Source of the DNA: Darksidea phi
Taxonomy: Eukaryota; Ascomycota; Dothideomycetes; Pleosporales; Lentitheciaceae
NCBI GenBank assembly: GCA_030770425.1
Contig: JASJFT010000001.1
Location: 620,001 to 684,000, forward strand
Length of the DNA stretch: 64,000 nt
Direction: 5' to 3'
Below, piece by piece: positions 34,928-46,262 of the stretch. The notes under the pieces were generated by a model that was not told the origin of the DNA, searched no databases, and worked only from the letters and a program-made list of their open reading frames with translations. The position numbers and the translations under genes are program-made. Numbering within the stretch: the first letter of the stretch is position 1; every line of letters starts with the position of its first letter.

Positions 34928-36553
34928 GGATTGGTTGTTCAGAAGTCCCCTAACTAGGCGCCCAAACCAGAGCACGTGCGCGTAAAACCGCGACACTCAC
35001 GTGAATGTCACGGGCATTTCAACGTAAGCAAGACCAATTTCCGCCGGGGGAAGGTGGGGCTTAAGCAGAGACAGAAGAACCAACCCGCCTTGCGGTTTGG
35101 CAAAGGAGCCTGGAGGAACGAAGGCAGAAAATCAGAGGAAATGCAAAATGACAAGTAGTTAGAACTGGTCAGAACAGAAATGAGGGGTAGGAATTGAGTA
35201 AGAGCCAAAGTTAGCTAGGGTATGATTAAATTTAGGTAGGCCAGGGATTAAGACTTTGTCAAACTTTGGAAAAACGTCATAAACCCGCGCTACGGCCGTT
35301 CTAGCACGATCTGACTGCTATCCACAGCTCTAAACTATTTCTAATGACCTCGAAAGCCCATCGCCAACCAACGACTTTCCCACTCTTAGACCTCAACTAC
35401 TCCGGCTTTGTCCAATGTCGAACACTTGCCAGCGGGGAGACAACTCATACAAGCTGGGCCTTCTGATCGCGCACCCAAGGAGTCCCTAAGACATCCACCC
35501 AGCCACCAACTGCGGACTTTCCAATGGTCTATGTCATACAATATCGTCGAGCCAGATTATTACACTGGCATAGCAACTCCGCCTTGCTCTGACGTTACAA
35601 CGCATAACAGCCAGTTGTGAGGCTACGTCCTCCACACCGCTTACTCTGCAGCACACAACCACGACGGGCGCGAATAGATTTAGATCACTATGGCTTCGGG
35701 ATCCATGCGGCACTCATGTGCGCGACATCATTGGCTGTTTTAGGATCGAGCGTTGTAATAGGGTGATGGTGCCTGTTGCAGCTTGGTCTGATGCTCGGCT
35801 ACATCAGATAGAATCAGGCTAGCTAATCAAGCTCTAAGTGCTCGGAACCCCAACTTTCGATTCTTGATGTTCGCCAACTATAACAAATTTCTATGAAGAC
35901 GTACGATCCTATCTGGGAACCCTCTTATCAAAGATCCATTCTCATAAGCCTACAAATGAACCATATCGTACACTCCCTCCGACAGGATATTGGTCGCGAT
36001 AAGCTTCGCCGCACCCGCAGACCGTCGTAGGCTCCAATAGTGGTAGCGAAGAGTAGTGCAGCCTAATTACTTAGTATAAAAGAGATAACTATAGGTATCA
36101 GAATAGTAGTTCCGGTACTAAGGAACTCTATATTTCTATAAGCTAGGGTCATATATAGGTCGATCAGGCGCTACTATATCAATCGTACCCTTTTGATTGC
36201 AACAACCTTCTTGTGTTTCAAGGTATTCGGGACGAAATACTTTTTAATGTTATCTCTTTAAGCTATTCCGCCAGTTTGACGATGCGATGGCTGCTACTCA
36301 TTCGATCTAGCGTATCCCAATTGAGCTTACTAATTTACGCCCTAAACCAATTTACGCCCTAATGCTTATTTACCAGCGCGTGAGCAGGCCTCTAATAGGA
36401 AGCACCGGAAATGTGTGTGCTGACACCATCAGACCGATCAGTGAATTGCCCCGCTTATCGATAGACTAAATTGCCTGTCAACTGCCTCTTTTCTTCCGCT
36501 CATCTTACTTCTTTTCACCGCGGTCTAGCGGTATTACTCTCGCAGTGAACGAA
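34928..36553. other. Gene-poor, partly AT-rich region
   Basis: 1.63 kb without a supported gene. The part at about 36060-36240 is rich in TA steps and stops, as in sequence worn down by repeat-induced point mutation, but no repeat family was recognised. Two copies of CAATTTACGCCCTAA-like sequence lie 17 bp apart at 36332-36362. The right end is the promoter of the oxygenase gene. Confidence 0.4.
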
Positions 36554-37813
36554 ATGACTTCGGCGCACGGGTCTGCAGCGGATATCCCGGTTGTGGATTT
36601 CGGCACGTTTCTGAATGGCAGCGAGGAAGGGAAGAAAGATGTAGCGAGGCAAATTGACAAGGCGTTTCGGGACGTAGGCTTCGTTTACCTGAAGAATCAT
36701 GGCGTGAAGAAGGAGGTTGTTGAGGAGTGCTTTGAATGGGTATGTAGTCCCGCTGTTGCCCCTAGCTTTCCTCAGGCGCATTTCTGTACTATATGTAAGG
36801 CGAGTATGCTGATTGTTCCATATAGAACAAGAAGTTTTTCGCTCTCCCGACCGAGACGAAGATGTTGGCTCCACATCCACCGGGCCACTCGCATCATCGC
36901 GGGTACTCAGCGCCAGGGTTGGAGAGAATAAGCCAGCATGAGTACGATGCTGAGAAGCTTACCAAGTTGCGCGAGGTACACTAAAAGAAAACCCTTTTCT
37001 TTCCCATGCCTAATGCGTGATCGATTTGAACGTAGACTTACACACACCCGACAGGTACCAGACTACAAAGAATCCTACGAATGCGGCAACGTCCACGACG
37101 AAGCCCAACCAAACATCTGGCTCCCCGAAGATAAACTCCCCGGCTTCCGCGCTTTCATGGAATCCTACTTCACCACTTGCACAGAGCTCGTCCACCACAT
37201 CCTCGACGCGCTCAGCATCGCGCTCAACGTACCCGCCCCAGGCCTCTCGCCCACGCATAAAGATTCACATTTCCAGCTCCGTCTCCTGCACTACCCGGCC
37301 ATCTCCGCCTCTGAGCTCAAAAACAACGCCCGCTCCCGCATACATGCGCACTCCGATTTCGGCACCCTAACCCTCCTCTTCCAAGATAGCGTCGGCGGCC
37401 TCGAAGTCGAAGATCCCCATCAACCAGGCAGTTTCAGACCGGCTCCTCCGATCGACGATACCGTGCTCATCAATATAGGCGATTTGATGGCGCGCTGGTC
37501 GAATGATCGATGGCGCTCTACTGTTCATCGCGTAGGATTACCTCCGAATCTTTCTGAGGCGGTGGAGACAAAGATTCCGGGGCCGGGTGTGAATACGGAA
37601 GGGCAGCGGATGGAGAAAGTGGTGGAAGGAGAGCAGATGGTTCCAGAGCGGTATAGCATTCCTTTCTTTGCGACGGCGGACATGGACACTATCATTGATG
37701 CGCTGCCGGGGTGTTGGGATGAGGAGAGACCAAAAAAGTATGAAGCCGTTACGGCGTGGGGTTATGTGCAGATGCGTATGGCCACATTATTTGAGTCTCG
37801 TGGAAACAGCTGA
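36554..37813 (+). CDS. 2-oxoglutarate/Fe(II)-dependent oxygenase (isopenicillin N synthase-like)
   Basis: Three exons, 36554-36739, 36826-36975 and 37055-37813, encoding 364 aa; introns 86 and 79 nt. The N-terminal DIOX_N domain begins IPVVDFGTFL and has the VGFVYLKNHGV block. The C-terminal jelly-roll carries the iron triad H211, D213 (AHSDFGTLTLLFQD) and H270 (STVHRVG), with the 2-oxoglutarate Arg311 and Ser in RYSIPFF. All cofactor residues are present, so the enzyme should be active. The substrate cannot be told; fungal relatives include gibberellin-type, thymine/ethylene-forming and secondary-metabolite oxygenases. No biosynthetic neighbours are visible. Confidence 0.93.
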
Positions 37814-37899
37814 ATGAGGCCGATAGATATAGTAGGTCGGCCTAGATCCGTAGCAGGTAACTATTATGTTGACTACCGATATGGCTGATTTACTCATCT

Positions 37900-40800
37900 C
37901 TAAGCACTCTGCAAACACTCCGTTAACGTACCCCAACCATCTTTACACCAAGGCGCTAGCACAACAGCCCGCTGCGCATCCTTCACATCTCCCGTCCCGG
38001 CAAAGGCCCTTCCAAGAGCCATCGCATTCAGTGTCCCATGGGGCGGCGCACTTCTCCTGGCCGTTTCTTTCGCCATCCTAGCTGAAAACGCATCGCCACC
38101 AGCAGCATCAGCGAGCTCCGCCCACCCCGTATGTTTCCATGGCGTTAGCATAACACTATACCTCGCCTCATCAAGCTCACTCTCCTTGCCACCAAGGAAG
38201 GAGCCTATCGCCTCAATGATCTTCTCCACGCGGGCGAGCTGCTCAGTTGTCAGCTCTTTGTTAGTGCGCAGGGAGTCGAGATCTTCTTTGACGGCTTCCA
38301 TCGTGTCTATGTCCTCGTCTACGACTGCCATAGCTCCCAAGAGCGTGACAACGCCGACGTGGCGGTCGTGTGCTTCAACCGCAGCGAAGAGCTGCTGTCT
38401 TGCTACTTCTTTCTCGTTTTCTCCACCTTTGGCCCAGAGAACCTCGGCGAGCAGGCAGATGATGTCTGGATTAGAACCTGTAGCTTCGAGCGACGTGCGA
38501 AAGTAAGGTATTGCAGCGTCGAGATCGCCCTGGAAGTAGTGGGCAAGACCGGCTGTGAGCCGTGTAGACAGTCTTATCTTCGATAGGGTGTCGGCACTCA
38601 AAATTGAATTGTTCGATTCGGTGTCGAAATCAGACAGCAGACCTAAGGCTGTTTCAGCCTCGTTGACTGCGGAACTGTCGGAGCCAGTGGCGAGCAAATT
38701 CCTAGCGAGATCATTCTTGGCCTGAGCGTATCGTGCAAGCGCAGATATTGATTCAGAAGTTTCATAGTCCTGCTCCGCCCGGTCGCAAATGGCAGTCAAG
38801 GCCCGAATAGCAGCATCGTGATTGCCTAAGCGCTCGAGGAACAGAGCTGCCAGATGCTGGTGAGGAATGTCGTATGGGGCTTGGAATATTAGTTGGTGAA
38901 GCGCAAACAGCGGTTGGATGAGGTTGGTAATGTTGCTGGATGCAGCCGGAGATGAAACCAAGAAATCAAAGGTGGATGTCGCATACTGGCGTTTGGGAAG
39001 CAGAGGTGAGGAGTCGGACAGCTCGAAGGCATGTGTAAAGTGTGATAAAGCTTCGTTAAATTCACCGTAAAGTAAAGCAACAATGCCTTCGCCCACCCAT
39101 GCCTGAGCGTAGTCGGGATCAGTTGACTGGGCGCGGGCAAACGCTTGATGGGCAAGTGCGTGGTCGTTCTGAAGCAGGTACAGTGTTCCAAGATTGGTCC
39201 ACGTACGTGCACTCCGCTCATTGAGATGTAGAGCGCGAACGAAAGCATGCTGAGCGACCTTTGGGCTCAGAGAAGTCGTGATAACTCCAAGTGAGTTCCA
39301 AAACTCGGCATTGCCTGCTTCTAGCTCGATAGCGCGTTTGAAGCACTTCATAGCCGCTCGTAGGAATATCGTAAGATGTTGTCCTTGCTCACTCTCCTGT
39401 TCTAGACATACGTGAGCGCGATACTCGGTCCAACCTAGGTTGTACCACGCAACTGCCTGAGCGTGAATGTCCCCCGTGCAACTCGCTATCGCCCGTTTCT
39501 GCGCAAGGATCGCGGCGTGAAGTATTCTCGTTAACAGTGGGTGCTCCTCTGAAGGGAGCTTGTCCAGATCGTCTGCGCCAACGCCATCTATAGACTTGTG
39601 GGTGTCGTAATCGATTTCGATATTTGACTTGCTGTGGAGGAGTTCCGCAACAACAGTTGTCGGAAACTGATCAATCTTCTTTTGGATCCATGTGAACAGG
39701 CCGCATGCGTCACCTACCGCTTTCCAGAGATTGAAAGCATCCGGCTTGTATTCGATGATTGTCATGGCCACTTGGATAGCTCGTAGTGCACTGTCGGCTG
39801 CCTCTCCAAAGAAACCGGTCTCAATGCATCGCCACCCTTTCTCGACAAGTGTTTGTGTAAGCGCGATAGATACTCCAAACTCTTGAGGCCTGTCAGCCAT
39901 AACATCTTCGTATCCCTTGATAGCCTCATCAAACTCGCTTAGCTCACGATTGACGTTTGCTAGCATATACTTTGCGAACCAACTTTCACCGTCGAGCTTT
40001 TTCATGACGACACCGTCGGTAGGATTCTGGGCATAGTTGAATGCTTTCGCTGCAGAGTTGTACCGCCCCGAGTGGTGGTAGCTTTCGCCTAGGCCGATAT
40101 ATGAGTGGTAGTCATTCGGGCTAAGGCGAAGAGCTGATAGGAAAGAAACGATGCTCTTCTGATACTCCTGTTTGTTCATTTGGACAACACCCAGAGCGGA
40201 GAACGGCCAGCTGACGCCCTTTTTCCTTGAACCGGGTGTGGGACGGGCCTTGCCTGAATCAACGACACGCTGGGATATGACTTCGACAATGTCCCAATCG
40301 CCCTGGTCAGCGAACAGACGAGCAAGACGTTCAGCTGCAACAAGCTCGGAAGGCGACAGCTCGAAGGCTTTCTGAAAACACTGCCTAGCTCGCTTCTTGT
40401 CTTTGCTGTACACTTCGTAGTATATCCCTAGCTTCGTATATGCTGGTGCAAAGTTTGGATTTGCTTTGATTGCCGCAAGAAATTGAGCATAGCCACCCTG
40501 ACGGTCTCGGCGAGCCGCTTTTGATGAATCGAGCTCCCATATACAGACACCGATTCTATATAATGTTTGAGCGCGGAGTTCTCGGCCTCGTGGCTTCGTA
40601 GCATCTAATTGTGGGTAATCCAGATATTCTCGCAGTCTCGTCAAGCCTGTCTGATAGTCGCCGCTGAGTGCCTGACACCAGGCAGCTTCTGCACCAATGC
40701 GTCCATTTGATGGATCCTGCTTGAGTGCTTGCTCAAGAAACTCGACAGCATGCGCATGCTCCTCTTCTTCCTCTAGAATTAGACCTATACCGATCAATGC

Positions 40801-41461
40801 TGGAGTAAATTGAGGCGTGCGCTTGAGAATGGACTGAAATATATCTTTCGCTTCTGAGTGATTCCTTGGTGCTTGATAGTATACTAAAGCGGTAGCAAGT
40901 GTGCTGTTGAGAGCATCTCGAATCCTGTGCCTTGTTAGTATGTGACCTGATCTTGACCACTGCCATGTGACTACCTCTGGAAAGGCAGGTCCGTTTTCTT
41001 GGACTCAGCGGCCGCGAGCTTCAGCCCCTTTCGAGTTATCTCTACGGCGCTCTCATATTCTTCCAACGAGAGGTAGTAGTCTCCGAGCAAACAATGTGCC
41101 AGGGTAGAGTTTTTTGCCTCCAATATACCTTCCTATTCGTCCGTTAGCAAGCGGTCTTCATGCTTGGTAAATAAAAGAGTAACTAGAGCAGTGCAGATGC
41201 ACGCGTACCCACCGTCATCAGCATCAAGCAGTCCTCTTGCGAAAGCGGACCATCCTGAAATAGAGCTACCCCACCTTCGCTCAAATCTGGTGTACCGGTC
41301 TCTTCTCCATCCACCGTAAGCGGATATTTCGATATTCCGCTGCTCAAATAGCCAGTCAAGACTTTGGATAGTCCCTCGTTCGGAAAGAGCTCGACGAACT
41401 GCCGTAATGTGTGGATATCTAAATCTAGCAGATCGTGCGCGCTGTCCGCGCGCGACGCCAT
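37900..41461 (-). CDS. SKI3 (3' part): Ski3 C-terminal part (superkiller TPR protein), separate gene
   Basis: Three exons on minus, 41461-41213, 41132-40975 and 40924-37900, encoding 1143 aa; introns 80 and 50 nt. Seen: many TPR repeats, plus Ski3-specific blocks such as YYEVYSKDKKRARQCFQKAF, SWPFSALGVVQMNKQEY and AWVGEGIVALLYGEF, and a C-terminus typical of Ski3. Ski3 is the scaffold of the Ski2-Ski3-Ski8 complex, which feeds mRNA to the cytoplasmic exosome. The family's first roughly 290 residues are missing here. Homology begins only after a short novel leader (MASRADSAHDLLD), at LDIHTLRQF. The missing part is encoded head to head on the plus strand at 41767-42685. The ATG at 41461 is the first in frame after a stop. 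Confidence 0.9.
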
Positions 41462-41766
41462 CGGAACACAACGAGAGAAAGTCACTCGACTGATGCCGCA
41501 ATTTTCGAAATAGGCACAGATCAAATGTAGTGTGACGACGCCAAAGGAATGCCGTGGGAGAGATGGTGGTGGGATTTTTGGAGGGGCACAGATGTGATGT
41601 TTGTGCCTCTCATAAGGCTGATTTAAGCTTTCGCTAAACGCGGGACGTCATTGTCTGCCATCCCACTTTGTCCCTCCTCAATCTTTCACCCTCAATGGCG
41701 GATACATAGCGTTAATGTGCCTCTCAGGCCCATGCACATCTGCAAAAACATACCTACCCTGTAGCC
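41462..41766. promoter_or_regulatory. Bidirectional promoter between the two Ski3 halves
   Basis: 305 bp separating the divergent start codons of the Ski3 C-terminal part (minus) and N-terminal part (plus). If the gene was split by inversion of its 5' end, this would be the original SKI3 promoter now firing in both directions. No known factor site was identified with confidence. Confidence 0.6.
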
Positions 41767-42685
41767 ATGTCTACCAAGGCCGCACTCAAGGCGGCGAAGT
41801 CAGCGATCGATTCGAAGAAATGGGACGAGGCGAAGGAGCAAGCAAACGCGGTGCTTGAAAAAGACGCCCAGAACTACTTCGCGAAGCTGTTTCTCGGGCG
41901 TGCGAACGATGGTCTAGACAGGCTGGAAGACGCGGCGCAGGCGTACAACGACGCGACGAGGATCAAACCTGACGACCCACAGGCATGGCTGGGTTTGCGG
42001 GGCTTGTATGAGAAGCAGGGTCCAGTCAAGGTGGATGAGAATACAGAAGTTGGTTTGAAACTGGCGCAGATCTACGCAGAACTGTATGCTATACAGTCCA
42101 TCTAGTATGACCATGTACACTGTAGCTTATGCGTTTAGGGACGATGCCCACAAGTCTCAATCCGCGATAGACAAGCTCGTCGATCACGCCCGTAGGCATG
42201 CGACAAAGCTGCAATATGCGCGCGCGCTCGCTACACAGCTTCCGACATCCCCTATCTACTCCTACCTTGAGGGTCGGCTTCCCCAGCCCGCCACTGTCTA
42301 CACCCGCATCGCCGAGATTCACGAAACCGAAGAGGCGCAGACGATCAAGCGTCACATCGACGAACGCAAGACACGCCTCGGTGCGACCATTGAAGGCACA
42401 ACGTCGCAAGTCAAGAACGAGGTTTACGGCGCGAGTCCATTGGAGGGCATATACCAGAACATCATTGACTGGACAAACGATGACGGGCTACGGAGGGAGT
42501 ACGAGGAGAAGTTGCTACAGAGGGCTTACGATACTTTGCTCGCTCTACCAGCTGGGAAGAAAGCGGAGAAAAGGGACAAAGTGATGAAGCTGGCACATGA
42601 CATGGTCATCATTCGGCACCCCTTCTTGCTTGCGTGGCAGATAGAGTTGGAGTGGAGGTCAGAGTTGGAGATTAAGGCTCATTGA
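41767..42685 (+). CDS. SKI3 (5' part): Ski3 N-terminal part (superkiller TPR protein), separate gene
   Basis: Two exons, 41767-42083 and 42139-42685 (55-nt intron, phase consistent), encoding 287 aa. The N-terminus MSTKAALKAAKSAIDSKKW and the first TPR (NYFAKLFLGRANDGLDR, IKPDDPQAWLGL) match the start of fungal Ski3 proteins. The C-terminal block KVMKLAHDMVIIRHPFLLAW matches the segment about 265-290 residues into full-length Ski3. It then stops after SELEIKAH, just where the minus-strand part takes up the family sequence. It has its own start, splice sites and stop, so it looks like a working gene, not debris. Together with the other half the residue count (1430) equals a normal Ski3. Inferred role: N-terminal arm of the Ski complex scaffold, supplied in trans. 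Confidence 0.88.
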
Positions 42686-42886
42686 GTGTGCATCATTGGT
42701 GCTGAATCACATTGGAAGGCGTTTGAGGCGACAGTACCGTTGGGTAATAAAAGGCCCATTTCTTCTATTTTCTGTTATGATATCCATAGAGGCATTGCTA
42801 GCCTAGTACCAGAATGAATCACAGACATTCCTGTAATTCATATCGATTCCCTAAACGCCATCCATGCAATGCGCTACGCTGATCGC

Positions 42887-43501
42887 TCATGAACCTGCAG
42901 CGTTCACAACCCTCCTCTTCTCCTCTGCCGAATACATGCTTCCTCCCTGCTTCAGCGCGTGGATAAGCATAGGAAGACTGCTACTCTTGAAATCTTTCGC
43001 CTCGCGAACTTTGTCAAGATCGTCTGCTAGTTCTTCCGTCACCTTGCGCAAATAAATGGACGCAAAGTCCTCCGACTCCTTGGGAGAGGATTTCGCCTGA
43101 GGCTTTGACGTCGACGCTAGGGCTGGTGTTGCATCTGTATCATTCATTTGGACATCGCTTTGAGTCTCTTGCTTTGATGCCGTTTTCGCAGTTTTTGCCT
43201 TCTTCGACTTTTTGGCGGGTCCTGGAAATGTAGTCGAAGCGTTCTAACCCTTTCTCAGCACAGCTCTTCCAACCCAGCGCAATTACAGAGAAAAGCATAC
43301 TTCTTCGCTCACCGCTTTCGACTTCTCAGTTTTCGCATCAGAGACATCGCTGTCGCTTTCCGAGGAGGAAATGGAGACTGCCGAGTTAGCGTTCCATCAC
43401 AATTTATTGAGAAGACATTGCCCACCAACCGTCCGACTCTTGCTCTTCTTCGACCCCGGTCTCATGCGCTTCTCTGAGCTGTGCGCTTTTGATGCCTCCA
43501 T
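42887..43501 (-). CDS. RSA3: Ribosome assembly protein Rsa3
   Basis: Three exons on minus, 43501-43426, 43377-43301 and 43243-42887, encoding 169 aa; introns 48 and 57 nt. A basic, Ser-rich N-terminal half (SISSSESDSDVSD, then Lys-rich stretches) leads into the conserved Rsa3 domain: FASIYLRKVTEELADDLDKVR, KSSSLPMLIHALKQG, EEKRRVV. Rsa3 is a nucleolar factor for 60S ribosomal subunit assembly, working with the Dbp6 helicase group in yeast. An alternative second donor (43312) would keep phase but would not reach the domain frame with a good acceptor. Its 3' end faces the stop of the Ski3 N-terminal gene about 200 bp away, next to the proposed inversion breakpoint. Confidence 0.88.
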
Positions 43502-43899
43502 GACTGTGCGTAGAGTTAGGGGCGGTGGAAAAAGTTGAAGGTGAATGTTGGGTTATCTTATCACCACGTGAGTGACTGATTAGGTCTAGTTGATTTATGG
43601 AATTGATGCAGCTTGAAAAAGTATGCTTGAACACTTCTAGTATCGACATTGACGAGTCTTTCGATTCTCGAGTCGATATGCGCTTGTCAAGGGTTCTTCC
43701 GATAAGTTTTGCTGATGAAGTGTTAGTGGTTCTGGTCTGGCAATCGTTACATCAAGCAGGCATCTTGGCATCGCTGAACAACCCAACCCTGAGCGCATTC
43801 AGAAGGCAGCCGACCTTATTACAATGTATTGCTACACTTTTCGTGGTATCCTATTAGGGATGCTTAGGAATGGGAGCATCCATTTAATATCTCGACTCG
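43502..43899. other. Intergenic region 5' of RSA3
   Basis: About 400 bp; promoter of RSA3 (minus) and sequence leading into the HET relic. An 86-codon open frame here has no family resemblance. Confidence 0.4.
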
Positions 43900-44850
43900 A
43901 TGAGCGCGATCGCCCCATCCGTTCCACTGGACCTCGAAAGTAGAACAATCCGATTCCCCAGCTTGTCACGCAACAAGCCGAATACCATGATAATTTGCGC
44001 CTTATATATTATGACTTCCAACTTCAGAAGCGGTACCGTGGTCTTTTCACCTGAGACGAACCGACTAATACTATAACCATCCTCCTGGAGGGACGGGCCG
44101 TTTGCAGTGCGCTAAAATATTCAAAGCTCTCTTGACTAGGAGTGACCATCAAAGCATCCTATGTGCTTTTAGGCAAATGCTATCTACTCAATTAGCCAAA
44201 CAACACCGAACCCGGACATCAGGTCTCGCTCATAGGCGACATCTATTCCAGTGCATTCAAGGTTGCCGTGTGGCTCGGTTCGGCAAAGAAAGACCTGACT
44301 CTCTTCTTTTGTGCGCTGCAGTGCATCGCTAAATGGAAGGAACTTGGATTCAACAACGGTGGCTATGAATCAAGCTTCACGATCTACATAATAGAGAAGT
44401 GCCGCCGCCCGTACTGGCTCCGCGTTTGGATCGTATAAGAGTTGTGCTAGTCTTAGAGATGGATGTTCATTGAGGTGTCCAGGAACTAGAGGAAGAATGT
44501 TGGGCACTTCAAGTGCTTAAAAAAGTAATGCGGGTGGGGACGTGGGTTTGCATGCTGGGCCATTGACGACAGAGGTATATCAGAGATAGCTATGCGCATC
44601 CTCGACTCCGTGATTAGGTGGCATGGGTAGTTTAAGGAGACCCGCGAGTTTTCTTTGTAACGCTTCTGAATACCTTTGGGGTCTGCAGTGCTCAGACCCA
44701 CGTGATCGCACTATGGCTTCAAATGTTGCTGGCATTCGCCGATCCTGCCGAACTTCGGTCGCTCAATATCATGGCAAACTAGTTAAAGCCTTCCATGGCG
44801 CCATTCGAAGGATTCGGCTAGAAACTACGACATCATGTCGTGTACGTGGA
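43900..44850 (+). pseudogene. HET-domain (heterokaryon incompatibility) gene relic
   Basis: Recognisable pieces of a HET domain lie in order on the plus strand but in shifting frames. About 44176-44205 reads NAIYSISQ, where intact proteins have DAICINQ. About 44212-44275 reads HQVSLIGDIY then AVWLG. About 44405-44435 reads PYWLRVWIV followed by a TAA stop where the family has Gln. About 44690-44820 reads CSDPRDR then YHGKLVKAFHGAIRR. Several differences from the family (Asp to Asn, Cys to Tyr, Gln to stop) fit C-to-T/G-to-A changes as in repeat-induced point mutation. HET proteins trigger cell death when incompatible strains fuse; this copy cannot make one. Ends are approximate. Confidence 0.72.
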
Positions 44851-46262
44851 TGAACTTAGGTTGAGGGATCACGCTTCTTCTCGCGCTACCTGCGCAAATC
44901 TCCCCTAGAGGATGCAATGGTTAAGAAGATAGTTCCTCCTGAGAAGAATAAGAGTGGGCCCTGTTGGATTTCGCTATTGCGAAAGAAGCTGAAGTGGGTG
45001 GCTATGCTAAATTGACATGGGTATGGCCTCGCTCAGTGCTACTATACCAGACGCAGGTGCCTAACGAAACAGGCAAAGGATTGCGAATACTCATGGCTGA
45101 GCTCTGCTGGGAAATAAGTGGTATGATCTCTATTGATTACTGGTTAGATCTGCTTTGAGGGACACCTTCCATGCCAAGTTCTCCTTCGGAAGTGAAGCAG
45201 TAGGCCGGTGAGAAATGAAACAATCCTTCACGTACGACTGCCTGTCACGAACAACCATGTCAAAACCTCACGACCGAGTTAACATTCGATATAAGCTCTA
45301 GTAAGCTCATTTGCCTTGTTTCAATTTGCACAACGCGGATGAGTATTCCCATGGTAAGCCGGGGGACGTTCATCACCGTTCGGTCTTTTATGCAGGTGAC
45401 CTCGAAAGAACTTCGCCTTCGCCCGTCGGATGCACCTTTCCTATTGCCAAACACCTCGTTTCTAGGCCATCCGTCAGCCAATATCGTATCCTCCGGCAGC
45501 TGCCTCCCTAAACATCGTTTGGTTGGCCTGTAAGCGAGACGCCTTGCCACGCGGAACACCTGCAGTAATCGACACTCCTTTTGAAAATTCCCGCATTTAG
45601 GTATCTTACTGGACGCTACGGACCTTGCATGCATAAGCGACAAAGCCATCATTCAGGTCATGGGATAAGTAACCAATAGCCTTAGGGGACTAAAGGAACA
45701 GGATCATCACTCATTAATGCTTGTGTTGGATGGATGTTAGTACCGTGCTCTCACTCCATACGAAATAATAGAGACTGACGCCCTATTCGACATAGTAGAT
45801 AACCATCTCACTCGACGCATACACTTTTTATTCTCTTACGGACAGGCGCTGCTTCCGCAAAGACACATGATCTCGATCATTACGCCCCAATCCTTATGAA
45901 TAGGGCCCATCCACCCCCATTCGCCCTTCAAACAGTGTTTAATTATCGGTGAGTATGTAGTCAGGCTTTACGCCCGTCCACTGTCAACTGAGCGACCAAG
46001 GGGTCGTGTTGGACGCCTGAGGCTCAGTCTACACGCCTCTACGATTATGCTCTCACTATCTTACGCATCCTTCCATGTCTAATGTCACCTCGCCATTAAT
46101 GTCACGAGAATCTCGCACGGAATTCCGTCTGTTGCCTTTTTCTAGACGTATTTATAGTGAAGAGATGGCTCTACCTTTTGTTTCCTATCATCAACCAGTT
46201 CTTACCACTATTCTTATCAACTCCTCTTGTTCACTGCAACAGACTATTAGAACCACCCCAAA
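44851..46262. other. Intergenic region before GH16
   Basis: 1.4 kb with no supported gene. It may include further decayed sequence from the HET relic up to about 45160. A TATA-like TATTTATAG lies near 46149-46157, about 105 bp before the GH16 ATG, and is a plausible core promoter. Confidence 0.4.

Noticed and set aside
37900..42685. Treating the two Ski3 parts as unrelated TPR proteins
   Set aside because: Both carry Ski3-specific blocks that are adjacent and non-overlapping in the family, and their sizes add up to a full Ski3.
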